Below, in pieces: positions 1 through 8,012 of a stretch of 64,000 nt of DNA; within the stretch, counting starts at the first letter, position 1, and every line of letters starts with the position of its first letter. The translations under genes were made by a program, and so were the position numbers. The notes beneath the pieces are model-generated. The model had not been told where the DNA came from. It did no database searches and was given only the letters and a program-made list of their open reading frames with translations. The DNA is taken from assembly GCF_001562255.1 (NCBI RefSeq), contig NZ_CP014301.1, positions 3,472,001 to 3,536,000 on the forward strand. The letters are read 5' to 3'. Origin of the DNA: Bosea sp. PAMC 26642. GTDB taxonomy: Bacteria > Pseudomonadota > Alphaproteobacteria > Rhizobiales > Beijerinckiaceae.

Positions 1-737
1 GGCTAGCCAAGGCGAGCGGTGTTGCCTTGGAACCGATTGCCCACGCCCCTCCTGCGCCGATGTCGGCTCTCTGGAGGCGAAGTGATCTCGGTTGCGTTTT
101 TATGTGCGGCAGGCCCTGGCGTCGTGCCTGGCCCAAACCGGTTCCACTGGCAGCGCCGGTTCCCTCCCTCGCGCAGTACGACCAGCGCCCCTACTACATG
201 ACCTATCTAGCGGTGCGTGCCGACAGCCGATTTCAAGAACTGCCTGACACGTTTGGCGGCAGGCTGGGTTATACAATTGAAGAAAGTCAGTCTGGATTCA
301 ACGCGCTACGTTATCACTTGCTTCCATTTCGGAGCCAAGCCAAACCTCGACTTTACGCCGCCAGCATCGGACCTCTCTACACACCGCGCGCAGTCGTGAA
401 CGCGCTCGTGTCGGGGAAAATCGATCTCGGTCCAATCGATTCCTATGCATTCGATTTGATGAAGATGTCGCCAGGCGACCCGGTCCATCAGCTTCGCGTT
501 GTGGCCGTGACCGAGCCTGCGCCAATTCCCTTCCTCGTCGCCGCCCCCTCGACCTCACGTGGCACGACGGATCGGCTTACCGCCGCACTCCTGAACAGTT
601 CTGCGGACGGGGAGGCAAAGGCGATCCTCGATAGACTGCAGCTCAAGGGCTTCGCCGTGGTCGATGTCGCGTCGTATGAAGTTCTCGATCGATGGGACAC
701 AGCCGCGCGCGACGCTGGTCATGCGTGCCTCGACTGA
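1..737 (+). CDS. PhnD-like phosphate/phosphonate ABC substrate-binding protein, 5' partial
   Basis: C-terminal part of a periplasmic-binding-fold protein of the PhnD/phosphonate-binding family. The frame whose codons begin at base 3 is open from the window edge, so the true start lies outside; the ATG at 27 is internal. Family-like stretches are visible: LGCVFMCG, KPVPLAAPVP, YLAVRADSRFQ, FGGRLGYTIEESQSGFNALRYHLL in two parts, then LGPIDSYAFDL and LRVVAVTEPAPIPFLVA. These match the ligand-binding lobes of PhnD-type proteins that bind phosphate, phosphite or phosphonates. The ligand cannot be read from the sequence. No transporter partner is visible; downstream neighbours are on the other strand. 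The family call is fairly firm, the specificity unknown. Confidence 0.75.
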   Translation, partial: LAKASGVALEPIAHAPPAPMSALWRRSDLGCVFMCGRPWRRAWPKPVPLAAPVPSLAQYDQRPYYMTYLAVRADSRFQELPDTFGGRLGYTIEESQSGFNALRYHLLPFRSQAKPRLYAASIGPLYTPRAVVNALVSGKIDLGPIDSYAFDLMKMSPGDPVHQLRVVAVTEPAPIPFLVAAPSTSRGTTDRLTAALLNSSADGEAKAILDRLQLKGFAVVDVASYEVLDRWDTAARDAGHACLD

Positions 738-939
738 TGCCGAAGCCGTCAAATGATGACTGGCGCCAGCTATTATGCTGATCGCAAAGTGCCAGTGACG
801 AGCTGGTCGACCGCGCAGCGCATCTTGCCAATTCATTCCTGGCCGGAAGCCGGGCTGCCGACATGTCGCGCCTCTATCCATTCTACGACGCCAGAATCCA
901 AACCGGGTTCGAAAAACAGCGGCGGCCGCGGCCGATCTC

Positions 940-1794
940 TCAGCGCGGCAGCAGGATGACGCTTTCGTCCTGGCGAATGAAGAAGCTGGCGGGCTGAATG
1001 GCCTTGAGCCGGGCTTCCCGCTCGCTCAGCTCGGTGTCGTCGTGATTGGGCGCATGATGCGTGCACGCCAGGCGCCCGGCTCCGGCGGCCGCGATCAGGC
1101 GCAGGCCCGCCTGCCAGCTCGAATGGCCCCAGCCGCGATGGGCTTCGAAATCCAGCGTCTCGTCCCACATCCCATCATAGACCACGAGATCGGCGCCGCG
1201 GCAGAAGGCGACGAGGCCCTGTTCGGGCTCTGCGCCGTCATGCTCGTGGTCGGTGAGGATCACCAGCGCGTGGCCGGCATGGTCGAAGCGATAGCCGCTA
1301 GCCCCACCGCCATGGCGCAAGGCGATCGTCCGCACGGCGGTCTCGCCGAGGCTCAAAGTCGCTCCCGGCACGAAGCTTGAGCAATCGAGCCGGCAGGGCA
1401 GCCGCTCGAAGGCGATGGGGAAGAACGGTTCGGCGAAAAGGCGCGCCAGCACAGCCGGCAGATTGGCGCCGCCGGGGGCTGGCGCGTGAATGGCGACACG
1501 GCCCTGTCGCGAGAACAGCGGCTTGAAGGCCGAGAGGCCGATGATGTGGTCGAGATGCAGATGCGTCAGGAGCAGCGTCGCCTCGGAAGTCCCCGCCTGC
1601 ATGATCGCCTGCCCGAGCCTTCGCAGCCCGGATCCTGCATCGATGATGAAGCTCCGGCTGCCGACCGTAACCTCGAAGCAGCTCGTATCGCCGCCATAGA
1701 CTCGATACTCCGCACCGGAGACCGGAATCGAGCCGCGCGCGCCCCAGAAGCGGATGCCGAACGGGCCATTGCCGGTAGACATGACGTCAGCCAT
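940..1794 (-). CDS. MBL-fold metallo-hydrolase
   Basis: 284 aa metallo-beta-lactamase-fold hydrolase of the PhnP/RNase Z-like group. The N-terminus FWGARGSIPVSG...YGGDTSCFEV is typical of a subgroup often found beside cyclic-nucleotide-binding proteins. The metal-binding HxHxDH motif is at residues 78-83 (H78, H80, D82, H83). Further ligands are probably in LTDHEHDG and the C-terminal CTHHAPNHDD. No signal peptide, so cytoplasmic. Its start overlaps the 3' end of the upstream ABC/cNMP gene by 8 bases, implying translational coupling and a shared role. A phosphodiesterase activity, perhaps on cyclic nucleotides, is a reasonable inference but is not shown by the sequence. Confidence 0.85.
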   Translation of the reverse strand: MADVMSTGNGPFGIRFWGARGSIPVSGAEYRVYGGDTSCFEVTVGSRSFIIDAGSGLRRLGQAIMQAGTSEATLLLTHLHLDHIIGLSAFKPLFSRQGRVAIHAPAPGGANLPAVLARLFAEPFFPIAFERLPCRLDCSSFVPGATLSLGETAVRTIALRHGGGASGYRFDHAGHALVILTDHEHDGAEPEQGLVAFCRGADLVVYDGMWDETLDFEAHRGWGHSSWQAGLRLIAAAGAGRLACTHHAPNHDDTELSEREARLKAIQPASFFIRQDESVILLPR

Positions 1795-4700
1795 CGCTCT
1801 TCGACCCGGTGCGCGAACCCTGGCTCATCGTGACGACGTTGTCTTGAAGCCGCTTGACCATCAGCCTTGTGACGGAAAGAGCCATCTGCGGGAACTCGGC
1901 CAGCAAGGCGAGGAAAATCTCCTTGCGTAGTTTCAATGTCGTCACCGCCGTCGCCGCGACGATCGTGGCGGAGCGCAGATCGCCCGTGACGATCCCCATT
2001 TCCCCGAGAATGGCACTGGCTTCGACCGTCGAAATCCGCACGGGGCCGTCGGACGTCTCGATCAGCACGTCGGCCGACCCGGCGATCACGACATAGGCCG
2101 CATCCGATTCGTCGCCCTGCCGGAACAGCACCTCGCCGGGGGCGAAGACGGCCCGCTCGCTGGTGAAGGCCAGCAGCTTGAGGCGGGCGATATCGAGATA
2201 GGCGAAGATGGGGACCGCGCGAAGCGCCCTGAGTTCCTCATTGTCGCCATCCCTCGTCACTGGCGCCTCCAAGCGCTCGATGGGTACATCGGCATGGCTC
2301 GCAGGCCCTGTCGCCAGCTTTGCGCCATCGAAGGCGACGTGCAGATCGAAATCCGCCTTGGCATCGATTTCACGGCCGACGACGATCAGTGTCCGCCCCG
2401 CCATTTCCGCCCGGAGACGGCTTTGCATCTGCTGCGCTTCTGTCTGGCTGAAGGCGCCGAATGCATTGTCGAGGATCAGGATCTGGGGGTGCTTGATCAG
2501 ACAGCGCGCCAGAGCGACCTGGGCCTTCACCGACGGGAACAGCAACCGGCCCGCATAGCCCGTCGGCTGCTCCAGGCCGAGCTGATAGATTTCCCCCTCC
2601 AGATCGAGTTCTGTGAGGCTATCGAAGATGGCCTCGTCGACACGCTCGCGGGCGGCCGCAGCCCCATGCGCGACCAGGCCGAAGAGCAGGTTGTCCCGCA
2701 CCGGAGCCGCCGGGCAGTAGGTTGCGGGGTCGTAGAACGCGATCGATCGGCCCTGATCGGAGGCGGCGCGCGTGCGGAACGCATCTCTGGCGGACAAAAT
2801 CCGATGCTCGAACTCGCCGTCCAGAAGGCCGAGGCGGTGAACCGGCTCGACATAGCGGAAGGCCAGCCCGATGAAGCGCGACCGGTCCGCCTCGCCGACG
2901 GCCCCGCCTTCGGTCCTCGCCAGGCTTTCGCGATACTCTGGAAAATCTTCGGCCGCGATGAATGAGAACTGCTCGAACAGCGCCTGATCGGGCGTCACGT
3001 CCTGAAAGATCTCCAGCATGGTCGCGGCAATCCGCCGGCCCGTCTGCGTCAGGTGATCCGTCAGATCGAGTTGATCGAGCACCTGCCGCGTCATGGTGTG
3101 ATTGGCGAGATTGGCACCGGCGAAAGCCGACTCGATCGGGACGCCGAACAGGATGTTCTCGCCGATCGAGGCGTTCCTGACGTAGCGCTGTGGATCGAAA
3201 GGCTCGATGGCGTCCTCGGCGCCGTAACTCGCGAGCGTATCGCGGAGCCGCGAGCGGATTTCGGCGATACGTGGCACGAGCTCGGTCGGAGCGTCCAGCC
3301 CGATCTTGCGCGCCAGGCCGAAGCGGAAGACGGTATCGGCCAGCCCGACCACACGCAGCACCTCGATCACTCGGACGTCCAGTTCGGCAGCGCTGCCGGC
3401 TTTCGCGCCGGAGAAGTCGATCGACCAATGTGACGGCGTCTGGCCGGCTGGCGGGGGCGCCCGCAGGCCGTAAAGGATGTTGTCCCGCAAGGTGCCGTCG
3501 AGCAGTGCGGGTTCCGGCCCGGCATAGGCCAGGCAGCGCCCGCGGACCGAATGCGACAACTCGCCGATCGGAATCTCCGCAATGGACAGCGTGCCCTCGG
3601 TCGCGGTCATGCGTCCGCCCAGAATTTGCGCGAAGCAGCTCGCGCCCTCGCCCGTCCCGGTGATGGCGACATGCCGGCCGAGCGGAACCGCCAGCGAGAC
3701 CTGGTCCAGCAGGCGGTCGCCCGTCGCATTAGCGACCGTCAGGCGCTGTGCTGAAATCGTCCCGGCAGCCGGCAGGTCGCCCTGCGTGTGAACATCCGGC
3801 GGATCCGCGCGTGACGGATCATCGGGCAGTTCGAACAGCTCGATGATCTGCTGGAACTTGGCTTCGCTGTCGAGCCGCTGCTGGTCCCAGTCGATAAGTT
3901 CCTTCACCGGCGGCGGCAGATCGCGATAGGCGGCGATGACGGCAACAAGTTGTCCGATGCCGAGCTGTCCCGACAGCGCCGCCAGTCCACCGACGGTGTA
4001 GAACAGGAACGGCGTGACCTGGGCCAGGAGATTGTTCAGGGCCTTGACCGCGAATTTGCGGCCATAGAGCCGGTAGCGAATGCCGAACAGCACCTCCAGC
4101 CTCTCGGCGACCAGATTGCGCTCGACCGCCGCGGTGCCATGGTTCGAAACCTCGCCGATTGTCTCGACGACCTCGCCGATCTTGCCGGCAAAGGCCCTGG
4201 AGGCGATCTGGCGCTGTTTCCCCAGCCGGATCTGCTCGCGCCGCAGCCACGGGATGAGCATACCCTGGATCAGCACCATCGACGCCGCGATCAGCCCGAG
4301 CACGACATTCTGAAGCAGGATGAAGACGAGCGCCGTAAGCGCCTGGCCGCCCAGGAACACGGGCTGCACGAAGGCGTCGCCGACGAAGCCGCCGATCGGC
4401 TCGACCTCGTCCTTGATGATCGTGGCCGCTTCCGAGGGTTTCAGCCGCTGCATCGCCTCCGGGCTGAAGTTTAGCAGCGCCGAGAACAGATCGAAGCGGA
4501 GTTTCTGCAGCAGCCGCTCGCCCAGCGCGCCCTTGCGCATGTTGATGACGTATTTGAAGCCGCCATTGATCAATACCAGCAGGAGGAACGCGCCCGACAA
4601 CGCCATGAGATAGGACAGGCGATCGAGCAGGACGCCATCGAAGACATGCCGGGGGCCTCCGAGCCAGGCCGGCAAGCCCAGATCGATCCGGAACACGCGC

Positions 4701-4870
4701 GCCGTCTCTGCCCCTCCCGGGAAGGCGCGTCCCTGCAGGGCATCGGAAATGATGTATTTTGGGAGATCCAGAGACAGAAAATAGAACGGCAATGAAACGA
4801 CGACGATGGACAGTATCTTGATCTGCTCGATACGGCTGTTGCGCCATATGTAGGAAAAGAAGCCGATCAT
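1787..4870 (-). CDS. ABC-type membrane protein with degenerate ATPase and C-terminal cyclic nucleotide-binding domain
   Basis: 1027 aa. Residues about 15-330 form an ABC-exporter-like membrane domain, 370-850 an expanded nucleotide-binding domain, and 885-1010 a cyclic nucleotide-binding domain (VLFRQGDESDAAYVVIAGSA, ILGEMGIVTG). The ATPase looks inactive: the P-loop reads GTGEGASC (405-412) without the Lys, the signature region reads FPSVKAQVALAR (about 779-789), Walker B ILILD is followed by N802 instead of Glu, and the H-loop is VVGREID without His. The NBD also has three copies of an R/E-N-I/L-L-F/Y-G segment (about 452-468, 557-577, 712-732) where exporters have one. It overlaps the MBL-fold gene. 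Probably a regulatory or scaffolding membrane protein rather than a pump; the function is unknown. Confidence 0.8.
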   Translation of the reverse strand: MIGFFSYIWRNSRIEQIKILSIVVVSLPFYFLSLDLPKYIISDALQGRAFPGGAETARVFRIDLGLPAWLGGPRHVFDGVLLDRLSYLMALSGAFLLLVLINGGFKYVINMRKGALGERLLQKLRFDLFSALLNFSPEAMQRLKPSEAATIIKDEVEPIGGFVGDAFVQPVFLGGQALTALVFILLQNVVLGLIAASMVLIQGMLIPWLRREQIRLGKQRQIASRAFAGKIGEVVETIGEVSNHGTAAVERNLVAERLEVLFGIRYRLYGRKFAVKALNNLLAQVTPFLFYTVGGLAALSGQLGIGQLVAVIAAYRDLPPPVKELIDWDQQRLDSEAKFQQIIELFELPDDPSRADPPDVHTQGDLPAAGTISAQRLTVANATGDRLLDQVSLAVPLGRHVAITGTGEGASCFAQILGGRMTATEGTLSIAEIPIGELSHSVRGRCLAYAGPEPALLDGTLRDNILYGLRAPPPAGQTPSHWSIDFSGAKAGSAAELDVRVIEVLRVVGLADTVFRFGLARKIGLDAPTELVPRIAEIRSRLRDTLASYGAEDAIEPFDPQRYVRNASIGENILFGVPIESAFAGANLANHTMTRQVLDQLDLTDHLTQTGRRIAATMLEIFQDVTPDQALFEQFSFIAAEDFPEYRESLARTEGGAVGEADRSRFIGLAFRYVEPVHRLGLLDGEFEHRILSARDAFRTRAASDQGRSIAFYDPATYCPAAPVRDNLLFGLVAHGAAAARERVDEAIFDSLTELDLEGEIYQLGLEQPTGYAGRLLFPSVKAQVALARCLIKHPQILILDNAFGAFSQTEAQQMQSRLRAEMAGRTLIVVGREIDAKADFDLHVAFDGAKLATGPASHADVPIERLEAPVTRDGDNEELRALRAVPIFAYLDIARLKLLAFTSERAVFAPGEVLFRQGDESDAAYVVIAGSADVLIETSDGPVRISTVEASAILGEMGIVTGDLRSATIVAATAVTTLKLRKEIFLALLAEFPQMALSVTRLMVKRLQDNVVTMSQGSRTGSKSDG

Positions 4871-5392
4871 GACAAAATCAGGGAGCCTCTTTTCTGTCTA
4901 CCAATCAAATTTCTGTCGCGATTTCCTGCGAGGCAGCGTTCGATTTGGCCCCGCTTAAGTTGAAAACCAACCAAATAGAGAGAATCTACCACTTTCCATG
5001 AAGTCCGCCCATCCCGTTTCCTGATCAGGACATGCCCAAACCGAATACGGCGCGATCCAAGACAAGAGCATGATCTGATTGCTCCGAGTCAACCGGGGAA
5101 TGCCGTAAAGGCCTCCCGCAAGGCATCGGGGGGCACGAACGTCCCGCTGGATGCCGCGACAAGGGCAGCCGACTGCATTCGGAGCGGCTTCAAAACAGCC
5201 GCCTTCACCGACCTCGACCCGAATTGCCTGAGGCCATCCCCTTGCGATCCGCGTGGAAATCCGTATACAGCCGGCATCGCATCAGCCGCACCATTCGCGT
5301 GGTCGATGAGGACCGGTCTCCGGTTCGCGTCGCGTCGGTGGATTTTTTGACCGGTTCGACCCTTTGAGGCCGGATCGATGGAGTTGAGACCG
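4871..5392. other. Intergenic region upstream of the ABC/cNMP gene and rpmJ
   Basis: 522 bases without a convincing gene. The first 200 are less GC-rich than the surroundings and should hold the leftward promoter of the ABC/MBL pair. The rest is GC-rich, with short overlapping open frames on both strands that lack ribosome-binding sites and family resemblance. The rightward promoter of rpmJ should lie in the last 150 bases. I see no clear -35/-10 pair. Confidence 0.5.
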
Positions 5393-5518
5393 ATGAAGAT
5401 TCGCAATTCGCTGAAGTCGCTGCGCGGCCGCCATCGCGACAACCAGCTCGTGCGCCGCAAAGGCCGCGTCTACATCATCAACAAGGTCCAGAAGCGCTTC
5501 AAGGCGCGCCAGGGCTGA
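5393..5518 (+). CDS. rpmJ: 50S ribosomal protein L36, Cys-free 41-residue type
   Basis: 41 aa basic protein beginning [18 protein letters not shown] and ending QKRFKARQG, the typical alphaproteobacterial L36, a small protein of the large ribosomal subunit. This form has no Cys residues and so lacks the zinc-binding motif of the 38-residue type. The start at 5393 follows the family; an in-frame ATG at 5378 would add five residues (MELRP). GGAG at 5380-5383 sits at a suitable distance from 5393. It stands alone, followed by hairpins and a T-run, so it is probably monocistronic. Confidence 0.93.
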   Translation: MKIRNSLKSLRGRHRDNQLVRRKGRVYIINKVQKRFKARQG

Positions 5519-5523
5519 GATCT

Positions 5524-5547
5524 CGCGCGGACAGCGATGTCCGCGCG
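5524..5547 (+). repeat. Perfect inverted repeat after rpmJ
   Basis: CGCGCGGACA (5524-5533) and TGTCCGCGCG (5538-5547) form a 10-bp stem with a GCGA tetraloop, 5 bases after the rpmJ stop. It has no T-run, so it probably stabilises the 3' end or works with the terminator that follows. Confidence 0.7.
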
Positions 5548-5572
5548 GTATCCGGGCTTCGGCTGGAGACGG

Positions 5573-5606
5573 AAAGCGGGGCGCCGATGGCGTAGCCCGC
5601 TTTTTT
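5573..5606 (+). terminator. Rho-independent terminator of rpmJ
   Basis: AAAGCGGG (5573-5580) pairs with CCCGCTTT (5596-5603) and runs into six T's (5601-5606), a classical intrinsic terminator for rightward transcription from rpmJ. Confidence 0.85.
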
Positions 5607-5669
5607 GCGTCGGGGCGGTCGCCATCCCGTGAATTGACGCGCGGCAGCCGGTCATGACACTCTTGTGTC

Positions 5670-6326
5670 ATGATGATCACGCGAATGCTTCCCACTGACA
5701 TCGTGCTGGCACTGGCCATTGCCGCAACCATTGCGGCAGCCCCCGCGACGGCGCAGGAGAGCCCGCCGCCCCGCCCCGGCATCGTCGCCCCCTCCGACAA
5801 GGACGACAATCCTCAAGTCGCGCCGCCTGCCCCGTCTCGGACGCCGGCGGCGACGCTCGACCGGCTGTTCGAGCGTCTGGCGGCCGCCAAGGACGCCGAA
5901 GAGGCAAAGGGTATTGCGAACCTGATCCAGCGCCGCTGGGCGCGTTCGGGCTCCGATACCGCCGACTTGCTGATGACACGCGCCCAGACCGCGATGCGCG
6001 GCAAACAGCTCGAACTCGCGATCGAACTGCTCGATCGCGTCGTTAGCCTCGAACCCGACTGGGCGGAGGGCTGGAACCAGCGTGCCAACGCACTTTTCAT
6101 CGCAGGCGACCCCATCCGCTCCATGATCGACATCGGCGAGGCATTGAAGCGCGAGCCACGCCATTTCGGCGCGATGATGGGGCTCGGCACCATTCTGCGC
6201 CAGCAGGGCGACGACAGGAGCGCGATGGTCGCCTACCGCCGCGCCCTCGAAGTCTATCCCCAGATGGAAGCGATCAGAAGCGCCGTCGATTCACTCAAGG
6301 CCGACGTCGACGGGCGCGACGCCTGA
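5670..6326 (+). CDS. Secreted tetratricopeptide-repeat protein
   Basis: 218 aa. Residues 8-28 (TDIVLALAIAATIAAAPATAQ) form a Sec signal peptide with a likely cleavage after AQ. A Pro-rich linker follows, then a helical repeat region from about residue 62, with TPR-like units around LELAIELLDRVVSLEPDWAEGWN, IRSMIDIGEALKREPRHFGAM and RSAMVAYRRALEVYP. TPRs bind proteins, so a periplasmic scaffold is likely. Similar small periplasmic TPR proteins are common in Hyphomicrobiales, without assigned function. It is 50 bases upstream of the hydrolase gene on the same strand and may share its transcript. Confidence 0.8.
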   Translation: MMITRMLPTDIVLALAIAATIAAAPATAQESPPPRPGIVAPSDKDDNPQVAPPAPSRTPAATLDRLFERLAAAKDAEEAKGIANLIQRRWARSGSDTADLLMTRAQTAMRGKQLELAIELLDRVVSLEPDWAEGWNQRANALFIAGDPIRSMIDIGEALKREPRHFGAMMGLGTILRQQGDDRSAMVAYRRALEVYPQMEAIRSAVDSLKADVDGRDA

Positions 6327-6375
6327 ACCCACCCTCCCATCGAAACCAAAACGGGCGCAGCGACGTAAGCAAGAC

Positions 6376-7341
6376 ATGCTGACCCGCGCTCTTGTTCTGC
6401 TTGCCCTCGTCATCGCATCGGGCCTCGTCGTCAGGACGGAATGGATCGCGGCGCAGGTCGCGCGCGCCTATCCGCCGAAGGGCACCTTCCTCCCCGTGCC
6501 AGGCGGCCGCCTGCATTATGTCGAGCAAAAGCCCTCGGGCGACCCTCGCGGCACCGTGGTGCTGATCCATGGCGCCTCCTCCAACCATGCCGACCTGCTG
6601 GCGACGCTCGGTCCCGATCTCGGCCATTACCGCGTCATCGCGCTCGACCGGCCCGGCCATGGCTGGAGCGACCGCCTCGAAGGCCGCGCCATGGCCGACC
6701 CCGGACGGCAGGCCGCCGTGCTGATGCAGGCTCTGGACGGCATCGCGCCCGAATCCTTCGTGCTGGTCGCCCATTCGCTCGCCGGCGCGCTCTCGACCCG
6801 GATCGCACTCGACCGGCCGGAGCGGCTGAAAGGTCTCGTCCTGCTCGGCGGCGTGACGCATCCCTGGCCGGGCGGTATCGCCTGGTACCACCACCCGACC
6901 TCCTGGCCGCTGGTCGGGCCACTCTTCACCAGGCTCGCCGCGCTGCCGGCCGCGAGCCTGCTGCTCGAGCCCGGCGCCGAAAGCGTCTTCGCCCCGCGCC
7001 AGGCCCCGTCCGACTATATCGAAACCGGCGAGATTCGGCTGCTGCTGCGCCCATCGGACTTCCAGGCCAATTCGCAGGACGTCGCCGCGACATTCGATTT
7101 CGTGACCGCGCAGGCCCCGCGCTATCGCGAGCTGAAGGTGCCGGTCGTGGCCATCACCGGCGACAGCGACGCCATCGTCTCGCCGACGATCCATTCGGCC
7201 ACGATCGCGCGCCAGGCGCCGCAAGGCCGCTTCGTGCTGCTGCCTGGCGTCGGCCACATGCCCCACCATGCTGCGCCGGAGATCGTCGTCGAGGCGATCG
7301 ACCAGTTGGTCGGGCCGAGGTCGGGGCTGGCGTCGCGCTAG
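6376..7341 (+). CDS. Alpha/beta-fold hydrolase
   Basis: 321 aa with an N-terminal hydrophobic segment (residues 1-20) that may anchor it in the inner membrane. The alpha/beta hydrolase core has the oxyanion-hole region VVLIHGASS (61-69), DRPGHGWSDR (91-100) and the nucleophile elbow AHSLAGA (Ser134; His133 takes the usual place in GHSxG). Acid and base are probably Asp265 in GDSDAIVSP and His294 in GVGHMPHH. This is the esterase/epoxide-hydrolase-like superfamily; the substrate cannot be inferred. It follows the TPR gene on the same strand. Confidence 0.85.
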   Translation: MLTRALVLLALVIASGLVVRTEWIAAQVARAYPPKGTFLPVPGGRLHYVEQKPSGDPRGTVVLIHGASSNHADLLATLGPDLGHYRVIALDRPGHGWSDRLEGRAMADPGRQAAVLMQALDGIAPESFVLVAHSLAGALSTRIALDRPERLKGLVLLGGVTHPWPGGIAWYHHPTSWPLVGPLFTRLAALPAASLLLEPGAESVFAPRQAPSDYIETGEIRLLLRPSDFQANSQDVAATFDFVTAQAPRYRELKVPVVAITGDSDAIVSPTIHSATIARQAPQGRFVLLPGVGHMPHHAAPEIVVEAIDQLVGPRSGLASR

Positions 7342-7352
7342 CGCCACGCATC

Positions 7353-7381
7353 TTGCTTCCAACTCAAGACGGAGCTATATG
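7353..7381 (+). promoter_or_regulatory. Putative sigma-70-type promoter of brnT-brnA
   Basis: TTGCTT (7353-7358), a 17-base spacer, then TATATG (7376-7381). The -10 element lies inside the left arm of the operator palindrome, as expected for a repressed promoter. Transcription would begin about base 7388. Confidence 0.5.
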
Positions 7382-7422
7382 TCATGACATCCGTCATGAC
7401 ATCCGTCATGACATATAGCTCC
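7371..7422. promoter_or_regulatory. Triple-repeat palindromic operator of the BrnT/BrnA module
   Basis: The 8-bp palindrome GTCATGAC occurs three times at exact 12-base spacing (7381, 7393, 7405). The whole region is flanked by an 18-bp perfect inverted repeat: GGAGCTATATGTCATGAC (7371-7388) and its complement at 7405-7422. It covers the putative -10 box and ends one base before the brnT start codon. BrnA-type antitoxins are known autorepressors, so this is the likely binding site. Confidence 0.75.
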
Positions 7423-7423
7423 A

Positions 7424-7729
7424 ATGCTGAAAGACTTGCAATCTCTGGAGTTGGAGTGGGATGCCGGCAACTGGCCGAAATGCGCCAAGCACGGATTATC
7501 GCAGGACGATATCCAGTTTGTGTTCCGGAACGACCCCGGTGTCTTTCCTGCCAGAACCGCGACGTCCGAGTGGCGCTACGCTGCGATAGGAAGGGTGCGA
7601 TCCGGCAGCTACGATTTCATCGTGTTTACTGTCCGCGGATCGACTTTAGATAAACTGATCAGGCCGATCTCGGCTCGTTACATGCATGCCGAAGAGGTGG
7701 AGTATTATGAAAGTCTCAAAGACGCTTAA
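7424..7729 (+). CDS. brnT: BrnT-family ribonuclease toxin
   Basis: 101 aa. It shows the BrnT pattern: ELEWDAGNWPKCAKHGLS near the N-terminus, an R-x-A-x-G region (WRYAAIGRV), a hydrophobic strand (FIVFTVRG) and the C-terminal RPISARYMHAEEVEYYE. BrnT is an RNase of the RelE-like fold that blocks translation until bound by BrnA. The ATG at 7424 follows the operator palindrome by one base, so no Shine-Dalgarno sequence precedes it. Translation may be leaderless, weak by design, or begin at an internal TTG. It overlaps the antitoxin gene by 23 bases. The gene looks intact. Confidence 0.85.
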   Translation: MLKDLQSLELEWDAGNWPKCAKHGLSQDDIQFVFRNDPGVFPARTATSEWRYAAIGRVRSGSYDFIVFTVRGSTLDKLIRPISARYMHAEEVEYYESLKDA

Positions 7730-7988
7730 GCCCTTTCCCGTGTTCGCCACGGATCAGGAAGCCGAAGATTTTGTCGATCACGCCGATCTGACGGAATACG
7801 ATCTGTCGGGCTTCAAGCCGGTGCGCTTCGAGTTCAAGCCGAAAACGGCGACCATCGGCATGCGGGTTCCCGCGGAACTTCTAGAGGCGGTCAAGGCGCG
7901 GGCAGAACGCGAGGGAATGCCCTATCAGCGCTACATCCGGCATTCGCTCGAGCAGGCTCTGGCGATGCCGGAAAAGAAGCGGGCCTGA
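7707..7988 (+). CDS. brnA: BrnA/CopG-type antitoxin
   Basis: 93 aa, chosen to start at the ATG at 7707 (MKVSKTLKPFPVF) because GGTGGAG at 7696-7702 gives a good ribosome-binding site; an upstream ATG at 7686 would add seven residues. The acidic N-terminal half should neutralise the toxin. The C-terminal half (ATIGMRVPAELLEAVKARAE, MPYQRYIRHSLEQAL) is a ribbon-helix-helix DNA-binding domain. It is expected to bind BrnT and repress the shared promoter through the triple-repeat operator. Confidence 0.85.
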   Translation: MKVSKTLKPFPVFATDQEAEDFVDHADLTEYDLSGFKPVRFEFKPKTATIGMRVPAELLEAVKARAEREGMPYQRYIRHSLEQALAMPEKKRA

Positions 7989-8012
7989 GCCAGCAGTTCG
8001 GTCGCTCCGGCA

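Noticed and set aside
27..120. Possible frameshift near the start of the PhnD-like gene, because the +1 frame reads LSGGEV just before DLGCVFMCG
   Set aside because: The frame starting at base 3 is open to the edge and reads ALWRRSDLGCVFMCG, which fits the family without any shift.
753..959. Open frame of 68 codons after the PhnD-like gene
   Set aside because: No ribosome-binding site, no family resemblance, and it runs into the end of the opposite MBL-fold gene.
5089..5460. 123-codon open frame on the minus strand overlapping rpmJ
   Set aside because: Composition is that of a reversed GC-rich coding strand; it overlaps a firm ribosomal protein gene.
7384..7653. 89-codon frame starting MTSVMTSVMT
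   Set aside because: The repeated start is only the operator array read as codons; the brnT frame is the one with family features.
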